Shown here piece after piece: positions 16,928 through 28,326 of a DNA stretch of 43,091 nucleotides (position 1 is the stretch's first letter; the number at the start of each line of letters is the position of its first letter). The notes beneath the pieces were generated by a model. It was not told the origin of the DNA, did not search any database, and saw nothing but the letters and a program-made list of their open reading frames with translations. Position numbers and translations under genes: made by a program. This DNA comes from Cellulomonas sp. IC4_254 (GTDB lineage Bacteria; Actinomycetota; Actinomycetes; Actinomycetales; Cellulomonadaceae): NCBI RefSeq assembly GCF_011603975.1, contig NZ_JAANNB010000008.1, positions 1-43,091 of the forward strand, read 5' to 3'.

Positions 16928-17860
16928 ATGCAGATCGGCCTGGTGGGTCTCGGCAGGATGGGCGCGAACATGCGCGACCGGATGCGGAACGCGGGGATCG
17001 AGGTCACCGGCTACGACCGGAACCCCGAGGTCACCGACGTCGCGTCGCTCGCCGACCTGGTCGCGGCGCTCCCCGCCGGCGAGCGCGTCGTGTGGGTCAT
17101 GGTCCCGGCCGGTGCCGTCACCCACGCGGTGGTCGAGGAGCTCGGCGGCCTGCTGACCGAGGGCGACCTCGTCATCGACGGCGGCAACTCGTACTTCGGC
17201 GACGACAAGGGCCACGCCGAGCAGCTGGGCGCCAAGGGCATCCACTTCCTCGACGTCGGCGTCTCCGGCGGCGTCTGGGGCCTCGCCAACGGCTACGGCC
17301 TGATGGTCGGCGGCGACGCCGCGCAGGTCGAGCGGGTCATGCCGGTGTTCGACGCGCTGCGCCCCGAGGGCCCGCGCGAGGAGGGCTTCGTGCACGCCGG
17401 CGACGTCGGCGCCGGGCACTACGCCAAGATGGTGCACAACGGCATCGAGTACGGCCTCATGCAGGCGTACGCCGAGGGCTACGAGCTCCTGGCCGCCAAG
17501 GACATCGTCACCGACGTCGCCGGCACCATGAAGGCCTGGCAGCGCGGCACCGTCGTGCGCTCCTGGCTGCTCGAGCTGCTGGTCAAGGCGCTCGAGGAGG
17601 ACCAGGCGTTCGAGGCGATCGACGACTGGGTCGCGGACTCGGGCGAGGGCCGCTGGACCGTGGACGAGGCGATCGAGGCCGCCGTGCCGCTGCCGGTCAT
17701 CACGGCCGCGCTGTTCGCCCGGTTCCAGTCCCGCCAGGAGCAGTCCCCCGCGATGAAGGCGGTCGCCGCGCTGCGCCAGCAGTTCGGCGGGCACGCGGTG
17801 AAGGCCGCGGGTGCCCCCATCTCCGGCGACGCCCCCGCGGGCGTGCGCTCGGAGGGCTGA
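16928..17860 (+). CDS. gnd: 6-phosphogluconate dehydrogenase, decarboxylating (short form)
   Basis: A 310-aa dehydrogenase of the shorter class, compared with about 470 aa for the classical dimeric enzyme. The N-terminal Rossmann motif is GLGRMGANM; the 6PGDH signature segments are [32 protein letters not shown] and [15 protein letters not shown], with catalytic Lys 167 and Asn 171. It converts 6-phosphogluconate to ribulose-5-phosphate with NAD(P) reduction. The ATG at 16928 follows GAGGAGAGGTGGAG. It sits between dnaN and recF, a placement shared by many actinobacteria, and recF starts 10 bp after its stop. Confidence 0.95.
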   Translation: MQIGLVGLGRMGANMRDRMRNAGIEVTGYDRNPEVTDVASLADLVAALPAGERVVWVMVPAGAVTHAVVEELGGLLTEGDLVIDGGNSYFGDDKGHAEQLGAKGIHFLDVGVSGGVWGLANGYGLMVGGDAAQVERVMPVFDALRPEGPREEGFVHAGDVGAGHYAKMVHNGIEYGLMQAYAEGYELLAAKDIVTDVAGTMKAWQRGTVVRSWLLELLVKALEEDQAFEAIDDWVADSGEGRWTVDEAIEAAVPLPVITAALFARFQSRQEQSPAMKAVAALRQQFGGHAVKAAGAPISGDAPAGVRSEG

Positions 17861-17870
17861 CGCCCCGCCG

Positions 17871-19133
17871 ATGTACGTCTCGCACCTGTCCCTGACGGAC
17901 TTCCGGTCGTACCACCAGGTCGACCTCACCTTCGAGCCGGGGATCACCGCGCTCGTCGGTCCGAACGGGCAGGGCAAGACCAACCTGGTCGAGGCGATCG
18001 GCTACGTCTCCACGTTCAGCAGCCACCGTGTGCCGACCGACGCCCCGCTCGTGCGAGCCGGGGCGTCGGCGGCCGTGGTGCGCTCGCGCATCGTCCGGGC
18101 GCAGGACGACGGCTCCGAGCGGGCGCTCGTCATCGAGGCGCAGCTCGGCTCCGGCCGGTCGAACCGCGTGAAGCTCAACGGCGCCCCGTCCCGGGCCCGC
18201 GACGTGGTGGGCGCGCTGCGCTCCGTGCTGTTCGCGCCCGAAGACCTGGCGCTGGTGAAGGGCGACCCGGACGGCCGCCGGCGGTTCGTGGACGAGCTCG
18301 CCGTGCAGGTGACGCCCCGGCTCGCCGGGGTGTTCTCCGAGTACGACCGCGTCGTGAAGCAGCGCACCGCCCTGCTGAAGTCCGCGGCCGGGTTCCGGGG
18401 CTCCCGCTCGAACCTCGACCTCAGCACCCTGGACGTCTGGGACGCGAAGCTGGCCGAGCTCGGCGCGCACGTGATCGTCGCCCGGCAGGCGGTCGTCGCG
18501 GCCCTGGACCCGTACGTCGGCGACGCGTACGAGCGGGTCAGCGACGGCCAGGGCGCCGCGCAGGTGGGCTACCGGTCCTCGCTCGCGGCGGCGCTGGCCG
18601 GTGCGGACGCCGATCGCGACACGCTCCCGCCCGCGCCCGGTCCGGCCCAGCCCGGTGCGGACTCCGCGACTCCCGCCCGAGCCGTCGAGGCGCAGATGCT
18701 CGAGGCGCTGGCCCGGGTGCGGCCCAAGGAGCTCGAGCGCGGCGTCTGCCTGGTCGGGCCGCACCGGGACGACCTGGTGCTGACGCTCGGCGACCTGCCC
18801 GCCAAGGGCTACGCGAGCCACGGCGAGTCCTGGTCGGTCGCCCTGGCGCTGCGCCTCGCGTCCTACGAGCTGCTCACGAACGGCCCGCAGGCCGGCACCA
18901 CCGAGGACGCCGCGCAGCTCTGGGTCGCCGACTCCGGGCCGGACGGCGAGCCGGTGCTGATGCTCGACGACGTGTTTGCCGAGCTCGACGCGAAGCGGCG
19001 GGAGCGGCTGGCCGAGATGGTCGCCGGGGCGCGCCAGGTGTTCGTCACGGCGGCGGTCCCGGGCGACGTGCCCGAGCGGCTGGCCGGCTCGCGCTACGAC
19101 GTGCTGGCGTCGGAGGTCGCCCGTGTCGCCTGA
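17871..19133 (+). CDS. recF: DNA replication and repair protein RecF
   Basis: A 420-aa SMC-like ATPase that helps load RecA at gaps. It begins [19 protein letters not shown]; Walker A GPNGQGKT is at residues 30-37; the signature region is [14 protein letters not shown] and [17 protein letters not shown]; the Walker B/D-loop is [16 protein letters not shown] Pro/Ala-rich insertion of about 30 residues (near 248-272) is extra compared with short RecF proteins. ATG 17871 is preferred to an in-frame 17811 start inside gnd; GGAGGG lies about 15 nt upstream at the end of gnd. It overlaps the next gene by 11 bp. Confidence 0.97.
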   Translation: MYVSHLSLTDFRSYHQVDLTFEPGITALVGPNGQGKTNLVEAIGYVSTFSSHRVPTDAPLVRAGASAAVVRSRIVRAQDDGSERALVIEAQLGSGRSNRVKLNGAPSRARDVVGALRSVLFAPEDLALVKGDPDGRRRFVDELAVQVTPRLAGVFSEYDRVVKQRTALLKSAAGFRGSRSNLDLSTLDVWDAKLAELGAHVIVARQAVVAALDPYVGDAYERVSDGQGAAQVGYRSSLAAALAGADADRDTLPPAPGPAQPGADSATPARAVEAQMLEALARVRPKELERGVCLVGPHRDDLVLTLGDLPAKGYASHGESWSVALALRLASYELLTNGPQAGTTEDAAQLWVADSGPDGEPVLMLDDVFAELDAKRRERLAEMVAGARQVFVTAAVPGDVPERLAGSRYDVLASEVARVA

Positions 19134-19758
19134 CGACCCCACCTCCCCCGGGCGCGCCGGCGCGGCCGGTCCGGCCCCGGACCCCGCGCCGACCGCCGCT
19201 CCCGAGGCCGACGACGCCCCGACGTTCGACCCCGCCGTCCCGGTCTCCGAGCAGCTCGACGTCACCCCGGCCGCGCAGATGGCCCGCCTGTCCCTCGCCC
19301 GGTTCCGCTCCGTCGCCCGGTCCAAGGGCTACCGCCCCGGCCAGGCGCCCCGCGGCCGGTCACCGCTCTCCCCCGCCGAGCTCGGCGGCGCCGGTGTGCA
19401 CCCGCGCGACCCGCTGACCGTGTCCGCGACGATGGCGTCGCTGTTCCGGGACCGCGGCTGGGTGCAGGAGGTGTCGGTCGGCGGCGTGGTGGGACGGTGG
19501 CGCGAGGTCGTCGGGGACCAGATCGCCGACCACTGCACGCCCGAGACGTTCGCCGAGGGGGTCCTCGTGGTGCGGACGGACTCCTCCGCGTGGGCGCAGC
19601 AGCTCAAGATGCTGGCGCCGCAGCTGGTCCGCCGGATGGCCGAGGACGTCGGCGAGGGCGTGGTCAAGGACGTGCGGGTGCTCGGTCCGCAGGGGCCCGG
19701 GTTCGGCAAGGGCCGGCGCTCGGTCAAGGGCCGGGGGCCCCGGGACACCTGGGGCTGA
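19123..19758 (+). CDS. dciA: DUF721/DciA-like replication helper
   Basis: A 211-aa protein. The N-terminal 65 residues or so are Pro/Ala-rich and disordered; the middle has [20 protein letters not shown]. The C-terminal DUF721 domain (about 115-190) includes [20 protein letters not shown] and [17 protein letters not shown], typical of DciA, the helicase loader/operator found in bacteria without DnaC/DnaI. It probably acts on the replicative helicase DnaB. The GTG start at 19123 lies inside recF (11-bp overlap), so translation is coupled. Last gene before gyrB. Confidence 0.9.
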   Translation: MSPDDPTSPGRAGAAGPAPDPAPTAAPEADDAPTFDPAVPVSEQLDVTPAAQMARLSLARFRSVARSKGYRPGQAPRGRSPLSPAELGGAGVHPRDPLTVSATMASLFRDRGWVQEVSVGGVVGRWREVVGDQIADHCTPETFAEGVLVVRTDSSAWAQQLKMLAPQLVRRMAEDVGEGVVKDVRVLGPQGPGFGKGRRSVKGRGPRDTWG

Positions 19759-19982
19759 CGGGACCGCTCCCTCCGCCGCGGCACCACGCGGCCGGACGCG
19801 TCCGCAGCACGGCCCGTTGACAGGGGTTTCCGGCGCGGGTCCGGGTACACTGGGAATCGACAGCTCTGGCGCGTCTGCGCCGGTCCAGGACGCACGATCT
19901 CCGTCGTCGTGGAGTGATCCGCCCTCCCGCCCGGAGGACGGGCGCCTCCGCCGCGTGTGAGAACTGAGGAGCACCACCGCCC
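19759..19982 (+). promoter_or_regulatory. gyrB promoter/leader region
   Basis: TTGACA at 19817-19822 looks like a -35, and GGGTACACT with TACACT at 19846-19851 looks like an extended -10, but they are 23 bp apart, too far for one ordinary promoter, so they may belong to separate signals. From 19851 to the gyrB start is a roughly 130-nt leader with short hairpins: GGCGC/GCGCC near 19868-19881 and CTCC/GGAG near 19899-19914. Confidence 0.45.
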
Positions 19983-22037
19983 GTGGCTGACTTGAGCCCC
20001 TCCACCGGACCTGACTCCTCCGCACCCGGGGGGACGGTGAACGGGACTCCCGCCTACGACGCGTCCGCGATCACCGTGCTCGAGGGTCTCGAGGCGGTCC
20101 GCAAGCGTCCCGGCATGTACATCGGCTCCACCGGTGAGCGCGGCCTGCACCACCTCGTCTACGAGGTCGTCGACAACTCCGTCGACGAGGCCCTCGCCGG
20201 CTACTGCGACCACATCGAGGTCACCCTGCTGGCCGACGGCGGCGTGCGCGTGGTCGACAACGGCCGCGGCATCCCCGTCGCGATCCACCCCACCGAGGGC
20301 AGGCCGACCGTCGAGGTCGTCATGACGATCCTGCACGCCGGCGGCAAGTTCGGCGGTGGCGGCTACGCGGTGTCAGGCGGCCTGCACGGCGTCGGCATCT
20401 CCGTGGTGAACGCGCTGTCCACGCGGGTGCAGACCGTCGTCAAGCGCGACGGCTTCGCCTGGGAGATGGACTTCGCGGACGGCGGCAAGCCGGCGAGCGA
20501 GCTCCGCAAGGGCGAGGCGACCACGGAGACCGGCACGTCGCAGACGTTCTGGGCGGACCCCAGCATCTTCGAGACGGTCGAGTTCGACTTCGAGACGCTG
20601 CGCTCCCGGTTCCAGCAGATGGCCTTCCTCAACAAGGGCCTGCAGATCTCGCTGACGGACGAGCGCCCGCAGCACGGCGACACCGAGGACGAGGTCGCCG
20701 GCGACGACACCCCGGCCGTGGACGTGCCCGCCGCGCGCACCGTCACCTACAAGTACGACGGCGGCCTGGTCGACTACGTGAAGCACGTGAACTCGGCCAA
20801 GAAGGTCGACCTGGTGCACCCGGACGTCATCGACTTCGAGGCCGAGGACACCGAGCGCAAGATCTCGGTCGAGGTCGCGATGCAGTGGACCAGCGCCTAC
20901 TCCGAGTCGGTGCACACGTACGCGAACACCATCTCCACCACCGAGGGCGGCACGCACGAGGAGGGCTTCCGCGCGGCGATGACCTCGCTGGTCAACCGCT
21001 ACGCGCGCGACAAGGGCATCCTCAAGGAGAAGGACGACAACCTCACCGGCGACGACATCCGCGAGGGCCTGACCGCCGTCGTGTCGATCAAGCTCGGCGA
21101 GCCGCAGTTCGAGGGCCAGACCAAGACCAAGCTCGGTAACACGGAGGCGAAGACCTTCGTGCAGCGGGTGGTCAACGAGCAGTTCGGCGACTGGCTCGAC
21201 TCGCACCCGAACGAGGCCAAGGACGTCATCCGCAAGGCGATCCAGGCGTCCCAGGCCCGGCTCGCCGCCCGCAAGGCGCGCGAGGCAACCCGGCGCAAGG
21301 GCCTGCTCGAGTCCAACTCGATGCCCGGCAAGCTCAAGGACTGCCAGTCGAACAACCCCGCCGAGTGCGAGGTGTTCATCGTCGAGGGCGACTCCGCCGG
21401 CGGCTCCGCCGTCCGCGGCCGCAACCCGCAGACGCAGGCGATCCTGCCGATCCGCGGCAAGATCCTCAACGTCGAGCGGGCGCGCCTCGACCGCGCGCTC
21501 GGCAACGCCGAGGTCCAGGCGCTGATCACCGCGTTCGGCACCGGCATCGGCGAGGACTTCGACCTCTCGAAGCTCCGCTACCACAAGATCGTGCTCATGG
21601 CCGACGCCGACGTCGACGGCCAGCACATCCGGACGCTGCTGCTCACGCTGCTCTACCGGTACATGCCGGAGCTGATCCTCAAGGGCCACGTCTACATGGC
21701 GCAGCCGCCGCTGTTCCGCATCAAGTGGTCCAACGCCCCGCACGACTACGTGTACTCGGACCGGGAGCGGGACGCCGTGCTCGCCGACGGCCAGGCCAAC
21801 GGCAAGCGGATCCCGAAGGACAACGGCATCCAGCGGTACAAGGGTCTGGGCGAGATGGACTACTCCGAGCTGTGGGAGACCACCATGGCGCCGGAGCACC
21901 GCACGCTGCTGCAGGTCACGCTCGACGAGGCGGCCGCGGCGGACGAGATCTTCTCGGTGCTCATGGGCGAGGACGTCGAGTCCCGCCGCTCGTTCATCCA
22001 GCGCAACGCGCGCGACGTGCGGTTCCTGGACATCTGA
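19983..22037 (+). CDS. gyrB: DNA gyrase subunit B
   Basis: A 684-aa ATPase subunit of gyrase. The GHKL ATPase region shows [24 protein letters not shown] and [15 protein letters not shown]; the TOPRIM domain shows [15 protein letters not shown] and [15 protein letters not shown]; the C-terminus ends [11 protein letters not shown]. Together with GyrA it introduces negative supercoils. The GTG start at 19983 is followed by a 25-residue variable leader before [28 protein letters not shown] lies about 12 nt upstream, somewhat far. gyrA starts 74 bp downstream, probably in one transcript. Confidence 0.98.
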   Translation: MADLSPSTGPDSSAPGGTVNGTPAYDASAITVLEGLEAVRKRPGMYIGSTGERGLHHLVYEVVDNSVDEALAGYCDHIEVTLLADGGVRVVDNGRGIPVAIHPTEGRPTVEVVMTILHAGGKFGGGGYAVSGGLHGVGISVVNALSTRVQTVVKRDGFAWEMDFADGGKPASELRKGEATTETGTSQTFWADPSIFETVEFDFETLRSRFQQMAFLNKGLQISLTDERPQHGDTEDEVAGDDTPAVDVPAARTVTYKYDGGLVDYVKHVNSAKKVDLVHPDVIDFEAEDTERKISVEVAMQWTSAYSESVHTYANTISTTEGGTHEEGFRAAMTSLVNRYARDKGILKEKDDNLTGDDIREGLTAVVSIKLGEPQFEGQTKTKLGNTEAKTFVQRVVNEQFGDWLDSHPNEAKDVIRKAIQASQARLAARKAREATRRKGLLESNSMPGKLKDCQSNNPAECEVFIVEGDSAGGSAVRGRNPQTQAILPIRGKILNVERARLDRALGNAEVQALITAFGTGIGEDFDLSKLRYHKIVLMADADVDGQHIRTLLLTLLYRYMPELILKGHVYMAQPPLFRIKWSNAPHDYVYSDRERDAVLADGQANGKRIPKDNGIQRYKGLGEMDYSELWETTMAPEHRTLLQVTLDEAAAADEIFSVLMGEDVESRRSFIQRNARDVRFLDI

Positions 22038-22111
22038 CCGAGCCCCGACCCCTCCGCACGACCCCGGCGCACGCCGCGCGCCGGGTCCGTCCCACCGAAG
22101 GACCCTGACCT

Positions 22112-24723
<2,612 letters not shown>

Positions 24724-24727
<4 letters not shown>

Positions 24728-25458
24728 CCGACACGCCTCCGTCGATCCCGCCCCGCAAGGGCGACGCCGGCGACAAGCCGGCCGGCCGCACCGCCACCGA
24801 GCAGGCCGAGCGCGCCACCGCGCCCGCCGCCAAGGCTCCGGCCGCCACGAGCCCCGCGACCAAGGCCACCCCGGCCGCCGCCAAGAGCGGCTCCGGGCGC
24901 ACCTCCGCCCCCGCCGCGGCGACCACCACGACGCAGGAGCCGGTCCGCCCGGCCGCGTCGGGCGGGTCGGCCGCGACCGGCGCCGGTGCGGGTGCGGCGG
25001 CCGGTGCCGCCGCCGGCGCGGCGACGGGCAAGACGGGCTCCGGCACGGCGACCGCCACCGCGGCGCGCCCCTCCGGCACCTCGGCGCTCGGCGGCTCCGG
25101 CCCGCGCCGCGTGCGGCTCGCGATCTCGCGCGTCGACCCGTGGTCGGTCATGAAGCTGTCGTTCCTCATGTCCGTCGCGATCGGCATCATGATCGTCGTC
25201 GCGACCGCCGTCGTGTGGATCACGCTGGACTCGCTGCACGTGTTCGCGACGATCAACGACCTCGTCACCGAGATCCTGGCCGACTCGGACATCAACCTCA
25301 TGCGGTACGTCGAGTTCGACCGCGTGCTGTCGATCGCCACCCTGGTCGCCGTCGTCGACATCTTCCTCATCACGGCGCTCGCCACCATCGGCGCGTTCCT
25401 GTACAACATCACCGCCGCGCTGGTCGGTGGCGTGCACGTCACGATGACGGACGAGTGA
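24724..25458 (+). CDS. DUF3566 transmembrane protein
   Basis: A 244-aa protein. The first 115 residues or so are Ala/Pro/Lys/Gly-rich and likely disordered. The C-terminal DUF3566 region starts at [20 protein letters not shown] and has two transmembrane helices ([18 protein letters not shown] and [21 protein letters not shown]), with a conserved loop [15 protein letters not shown]. The family is found next to gyrA across actinobacteria (the Rv0007 position in M. tuberculosis); its role is unclear, with envelope or division links suggested. It is translationally coupled to gyrA. Confidence 0.9.
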
Positions 25459-25466
25459 CCCCCGGT

Positions 25467-25496
25467 TTGGGCGGGACGCCCCGGCTGGGGTAGTCT
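25467..25496 (+). promoter_or_regulatory. Putative tRNA-Ile promoter
   Basis: TTGGGC (25467-25472) and TAGTCT (25491-25496), 18 bp apart, end 32 bp before the mature tRNA-Ile. Confidence 0.45.
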
Positions 25497-25528
25497 CGTC
25501 CGGCACGCCAGCGCGCCTGGTGTGCGGA

Positions 25529-25602
25529 GGGCCTATAGCTCAGACGGTTAGAGCGCTTCCCTGATAAGGAAGAGGTCAGAGGTTCAAGTCCTCTTAGGCC
25601 CA
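25529..25602 (+). tRNA. tRNA-Ile (GAT)
   Basis: A 74-nt cloverleaf: acceptor GGGCCTA (25529-25535) with TAGGCCC (25595-25601) and discriminator A; anticodon loop CTGATAA with GAT at 25563-25565; TTCAAGT in the T-loop. The CCA end is not encoded. Confidence 0.97.
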
Positions 25603-25627
25603 CTCCCGAAGCCCCGTGGAGGAATCC

Positions 25628-25747
25628 ATGAAGAAGCTGCTGCTCCTCACGGCGGTCGCCGCCGCGGGTTACGTCCTCTGGACGCGGTACGCCGCCGAGC
25701 GCGACGACCGCGACCTGTGGGCCGAGGTCACCGACTCGGTCGAGTAG
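25628..25747 (+). CDS. DLW-39 family micropeptide
   Basis: A 39-aa peptide starting ATG 25628 after GGAGGAAT. It has a hydrophobic N-terminal helix (KKLLLLTAVAAAGYVLW), probably a membrane anchor, then a charged tail with the DLW motif at residues 29-31 and the ending AEVTDSVE. Length, DLW and position between tRNA-Ile and tRNA-Ala after gyrA match the actinobacterial DLW-39 family, whose function is unknown. It is easily missed by gene callers because of size. Confidence 0.9.
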   Translation: MKKLLLLTAVAAAGYVLWTRYAAERDDRDLWAEVTDSVE

Positions 25748-25816
25748 ACCACCGCTCCTCTCCTCCGCCGCCAGCTGCGCGGCCGGAACCCGCCGCTGCG
25801 CACCGCGCGGTCGCAC

Positions 25817-25892
25817 GGGGCCATGGCGCAATTGGTAGCGCACCTGCTTTGCAAGCAGGGGGTTAGGGGTTCGAGTCCCCTTGGCTCCACCA
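25817..25892 (+). tRNA. tRNA-Ala (TGC)
   Basis: A 76-nt gene including an encoded CCA (25890-25892). Acceptor GGGGCCA (25817-25823) pairs with TGGCTCC (25882-25888, one G-U pair); anticodon stem CCTGC/GCAGG with loop TTTGCAA, anticodon TGC at 25850-25852; T-loop TTCGAGT. Confidence 0.97.
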
Positions 25893-25902
25893 CGCACGAA
25901 CC

Positions 25903-25936
25903 ACGACGGCCCGGCACCCTGGTGCCGGGCCGTCGT
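25903..25936 (+). terminator. Terminator after tRNA-Ala
   Basis: Perfect 16-bp inverted repeat ACGACGGCCCGGCACC (25903-25918) / GGTGCCGGGCCGTCGT (25921-25936), starting 11 bp after the tRNA. Confidence 0.85.
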
Positions 25937-26061
25937 CGTCGGCGCGGTCACCGTCACCCGGATGCGCGCGCGAAGCCGCACGGTCGGGGCGTCGCCGCTG
26001 CTACGTTCCCGCTCACGGCCCGTGCGTCCGGCGCCGCCACCTGCCGATCCTGAGGACACCC

Positions 26062-26619
26062 GTGACCGCTCCGACGCCGTACCCGCCCACCGAGGCCCGG
26101 CTGCGCCGGCGGCAGGACGCGCAGGACGCGTGGGGCGTCGTCGTGCGGTGCGAGGTGATCCTGGCCGGGCTGGCGGTGGTCGCGGCGGTGGTCGTGGTCG
26201 TGGCGCAGCCCGGTGAGCTCGGCGGTGCGCTCGCGATCGTGGGCCTGGCCTGGGCGGTGCACGCGCTGCTCACGGTCACCGTCGGTTACGCGGTCGGCGT
26301 GGTCGTGACGCACCGGCTGCCGTCCCGGCCGGCCCGCGGGACAGCAGGCGCGGCCTACGCGGTCGCGGGCGGGGCGACGGCGGCGTTGCTCGTGCTCCTC
26401 GGCGGGATGGGCCTCGCGGCCGTCGCCTGGGCCGTGCTCGGTGCGGTGACCGCCGGCTCCGCACGCGTGTGGGCGGACAGGCCGATCCGGTCCCGGGCGC
26501 TGCGCCGGGAGGCCGCGGCCCTCGTGGGGCTCGCGGTGCCGACCGGGTCCCCGTGGCCGACCGCCGCCGGCGCGCCGCCGCCGCACCCCGGCGACCCGGG
26601 CGCTCCCGGACGGCCGTAG
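26062..26619 (+). CDS. Uncharacterised four-helix membrane protein
   Basis: A 185-aa protein I do not recognise. GTG 26062 follows TGAGGA. After a basic N-terminus (EARLRRRQDAQDAWG) there are about four membrane segments (residues 29-48, 53-77, 95-114 and 116-134), a short basic loop, and a Pro/Gly-rich tail. No catalytic or binding motif is visible. It stands alone between the tRNA-Ala terminator and a convergent hairpin at 26635-26677, so it is probably monocistronic. The clean start signal and regular membrane pattern make it likely real. Confidence 0.7.
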   Translation: MTAPTPYPPTEARLRRRQDAQDAWGVVVRCEVILAGLAVVAAVVVVVAQPGELGGALAIVGLAWAVHALLTVTVGYAVGVVVTHRLPSRPARGTAGAAYAVAGGATAALLVLLGGMGLAAVAWAVLGAVTAGSARVWADRPIRSRALRREAAALVGLAVPTGSPWPTAAGAPPPHPGDPGAPGRP

Positions 26620-26634
26620 CCCGGGCCCGGGCAC

Positions 26635-26677
26635 GACGACGGCCCGGCACCCCCGCAGGGGTGACCGGGCCGTTGTC
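26635..26677. terminator. Convergent bidirectional terminator
   Basis: GACGACGGCCCGG (26635-26647) pairs with CCGGGCCGTTGTC (26665-26677) with one wobble or mismatch. It lies between the + strand membrane-protein gene and the - strand Ala/Lys-rich gene. Confidence 0.7.
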
Positions 26678-26694
26678 GGCTGGTCCGGGGCCGC

Positions 26695-27627
26695 TCAGGC
26701 GCCGGTGCTGCCCTCGTCGGTGCTCGGCGCGCCCTCGGTGCCCTCGGTCGGCGCCGCGTCCGGCTTCTTCGGCGCCGCGCGGCGCGGGGTCGCCTTCTTC
26801 GCCGCCTCGGTGACCTTCTCGGTCGCCTCGGCCACGCGCTCCTCGGCGGCCTCGCGGACCTCCGCGACGCGCTCGGCGGCCTTGTGGGTGGCCTCGCGGC
26901 CGCGGGCCACGGCCTCGCCGGCCGCCTGGCCGACCGCGTCGGCGGCGTCGCCCGCGCGGGCGCGGAGCTGGTCGCCGGTCGGGGCCTCGGGCTCCCACGG
27001 CTCGGCCCACGGGTCGGTGGTCGTGCGCGAGCGGGTCCAGGCGAACACCGCGGCGCCGGCACCGAGGATCGTGGCGAACAGAAAGAACCGCTTGGCACCC
27101 TTGTGCTGCTTCTTCTCGGCCTTCTTGGCGGCGGCGGCCGCAGCGGCAGCAGCGGCGGCGGCGCGGGCCTTCTTCTTGCCCGCCTCCTTGTCCGCGACGT
27201 GCTCGACGGCGGAGCCGGCGCGCTCGGCGGCCTCGTTCACGGCCTGCACGAGCTTGGGCAGCAGGTCGTCGACGAGCTTGTCGTGCGCGGTGTCGATGAC
27301 CGGGCTCGCCTTCTCGGCGGCCTTCTCCACGCGCGGGGCCGCGGCCTTGACGCTCTCCTTGTAGAGGTGGTCGATGCGCGGGATCAGCCACTCGACGGCC
27401 GCCTCCACGCGGGGCTGCGTCCACTCGACCGCCTGGCCGGCGGCGCCCTTGGCGAGGACGGCGGCCTCGCCGGCCTGGACCTTGGCGGTCGCCGCGAGCT
27501 TGCCGGCGCCCTCGGCGGCCTTGCTGCCCGCGTCCGCGAGGGCTGCGGCGGCCTGGCCCTTGAGGCGCTCGGACGTCAGGTGGTCGGTGACGGCTTCGAT
27601 CTTGCTCCGTCGGGTCAGGAAGGCCAT
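26695..27627 (-). CDS. Ala/Lys/Glu-rich helical protein with central membrane segment
   Basis: A 310-aa protein, function unknown. ATG 27627 has GGAGAGTGTGG upstream; a longer frame to 27753 has no start signal. Residues 1-170 are amphipathic helix with many Ala, Lys and Glu (for example AAAPRVEKAAEKASPVID). A run of 12 alanines follows GKKKAR, then a basic patch KKAEKKQHKGAKR directly before a single membrane segment FFLFATILGAGAAVFAW (about residues 190-207). After it comes another heptad/undecad-like helix (AERVAEVREAAEERVAEATE) and a histone-H1-like Lys/Ala/Pro tail, then an acidic Ser/Thr/Glu end. It resembles apolipoprotein/LEA-like or histone-like low-complexity proteins; similar actinobacterial genes are usually annotated hypothetical. 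Confidence 0.75.
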   Translation of the reverse strand: MAFLTRRSKIEAVTDHLTSERLKGQAAAALADAGSKAAEGAGKLAATAKVQAGEAAVLAKGAAGQAVEWTQPRVEAAVEWLIPRIDHLYKESVKAAAPRVEKAAEKASPVIDTAHDKLVDDLLPKLVQAVNEAAERAGSAVEHVADKEAGKKKARAAAAAAAAAAAAKKAEKKQHKGAKRFFLFATILGAGAAVFAWTRSRTTTDPWAEPWEPEAPTGDQLRARAGDAADAVGQAAGEAVARGREATHKAAERVAEVREAAEERVAEATEKVTEAAKKATPRRAAPKKPDAAPTEGTEGAPSTDEGSTGA

Positions 27628-27776
27628 GTCCACACTCTCCTGCTCGGGCTGGTCAGGTGGCTCCCCACTCTGCCACCGTCCGGCCTCCCGCGCAGGTGGC
27701 AGCGGTGTGTTCGTCCGGGGAGAACACCGGTTCCTCACCCGGCCGACCCACACGTCCGCGTGACAGGATGGCGGGC

Positions 27777-28319
27777 ATGCACGCGACCCTGCACACGAAC
27801 CGTGGCGACATCCGCCTGGAGCTCTTCGAGAACCACGCCCCGAAGACCGTGGAGAACTTCCGCGGCCTCGCGACCGGTGAGAAGGAGTGGACCGACCCGG
27901 CGACGGGCGAGAAGCGCACCGGCGCCCCGCTGTACGACGGCGTCATCTTCCACCGCGTCATCGACGGCTTCATGATCCAGGGCGGCGACCCGCTCGGGCG
28001 TGGGACCGGCGGCCCCGGCTACACCTTCGACGACGAGATCCACCCCGAGCTGCGGTTCTCCGAGCCGTACCTGCTCGCGATGGCGAACGCCGGTCTGCGC
28101 CGCGACCCGATCACCGGCCAGGTCGGCGGCACGAACGGCTCGCAGTTCTTCATCACCGTGACCGAGACGCCGCACCTCAACGGCAAGCACACGATCTTCG
28201 GCAAGGTCGTCGACGCGGAGAGCCGCGCCGTCGTGGACGCGATCGCGACCACCCGCACCCGCCCGGGCGACCGCCCGGTCGAGGACGTGGTGATCGAGTC
28301 GATCTCGTTCGAGTCCTGA
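27777..28319 (+). CDS. ppiA: Peptidyl-prolyl cis-trans isomerase, cyclophilin type
   Basis: A 180-aa cytoplasmic cyclophilin. Catalytic and substrate residues appear in VIFHRVIDGFMIQGGDP (FHR, F, Q), GTNGSQFFITV (the Phe of the pocket) and LNGKHTIFGKVV. It catalyses proline isomerisation in folding. ATG 27777 is chosen since family members begin with MxATLHTN; an ATG at 27768 adds three residues. No clear ribosome-binding site is present and CAGGAT lies at 27764-27769, 7 bp before the ATG, so the mRNA may be leaderless. The rhomboid gene starts 7 bp after the stop, probably co-transcribed. Confidence 0.95.
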   Translation: MHATLHTNRGDIRLELFENHAPKTVENFRGLATGEKEWTDPATGEKRTGAPLYDGVIFHRVIDGFMIQGGDPLGRGTGGPGYTFDDEIHPELRFSEPYLLAMANAGLRRDPITGQVGGTNGSQFFITVTETPHLNGKHTIFGKVVDAESRAVVDAIATTRTRPGDRPVEDVVIESISFES

Positions 28320-28326
28320 CGCCTCG

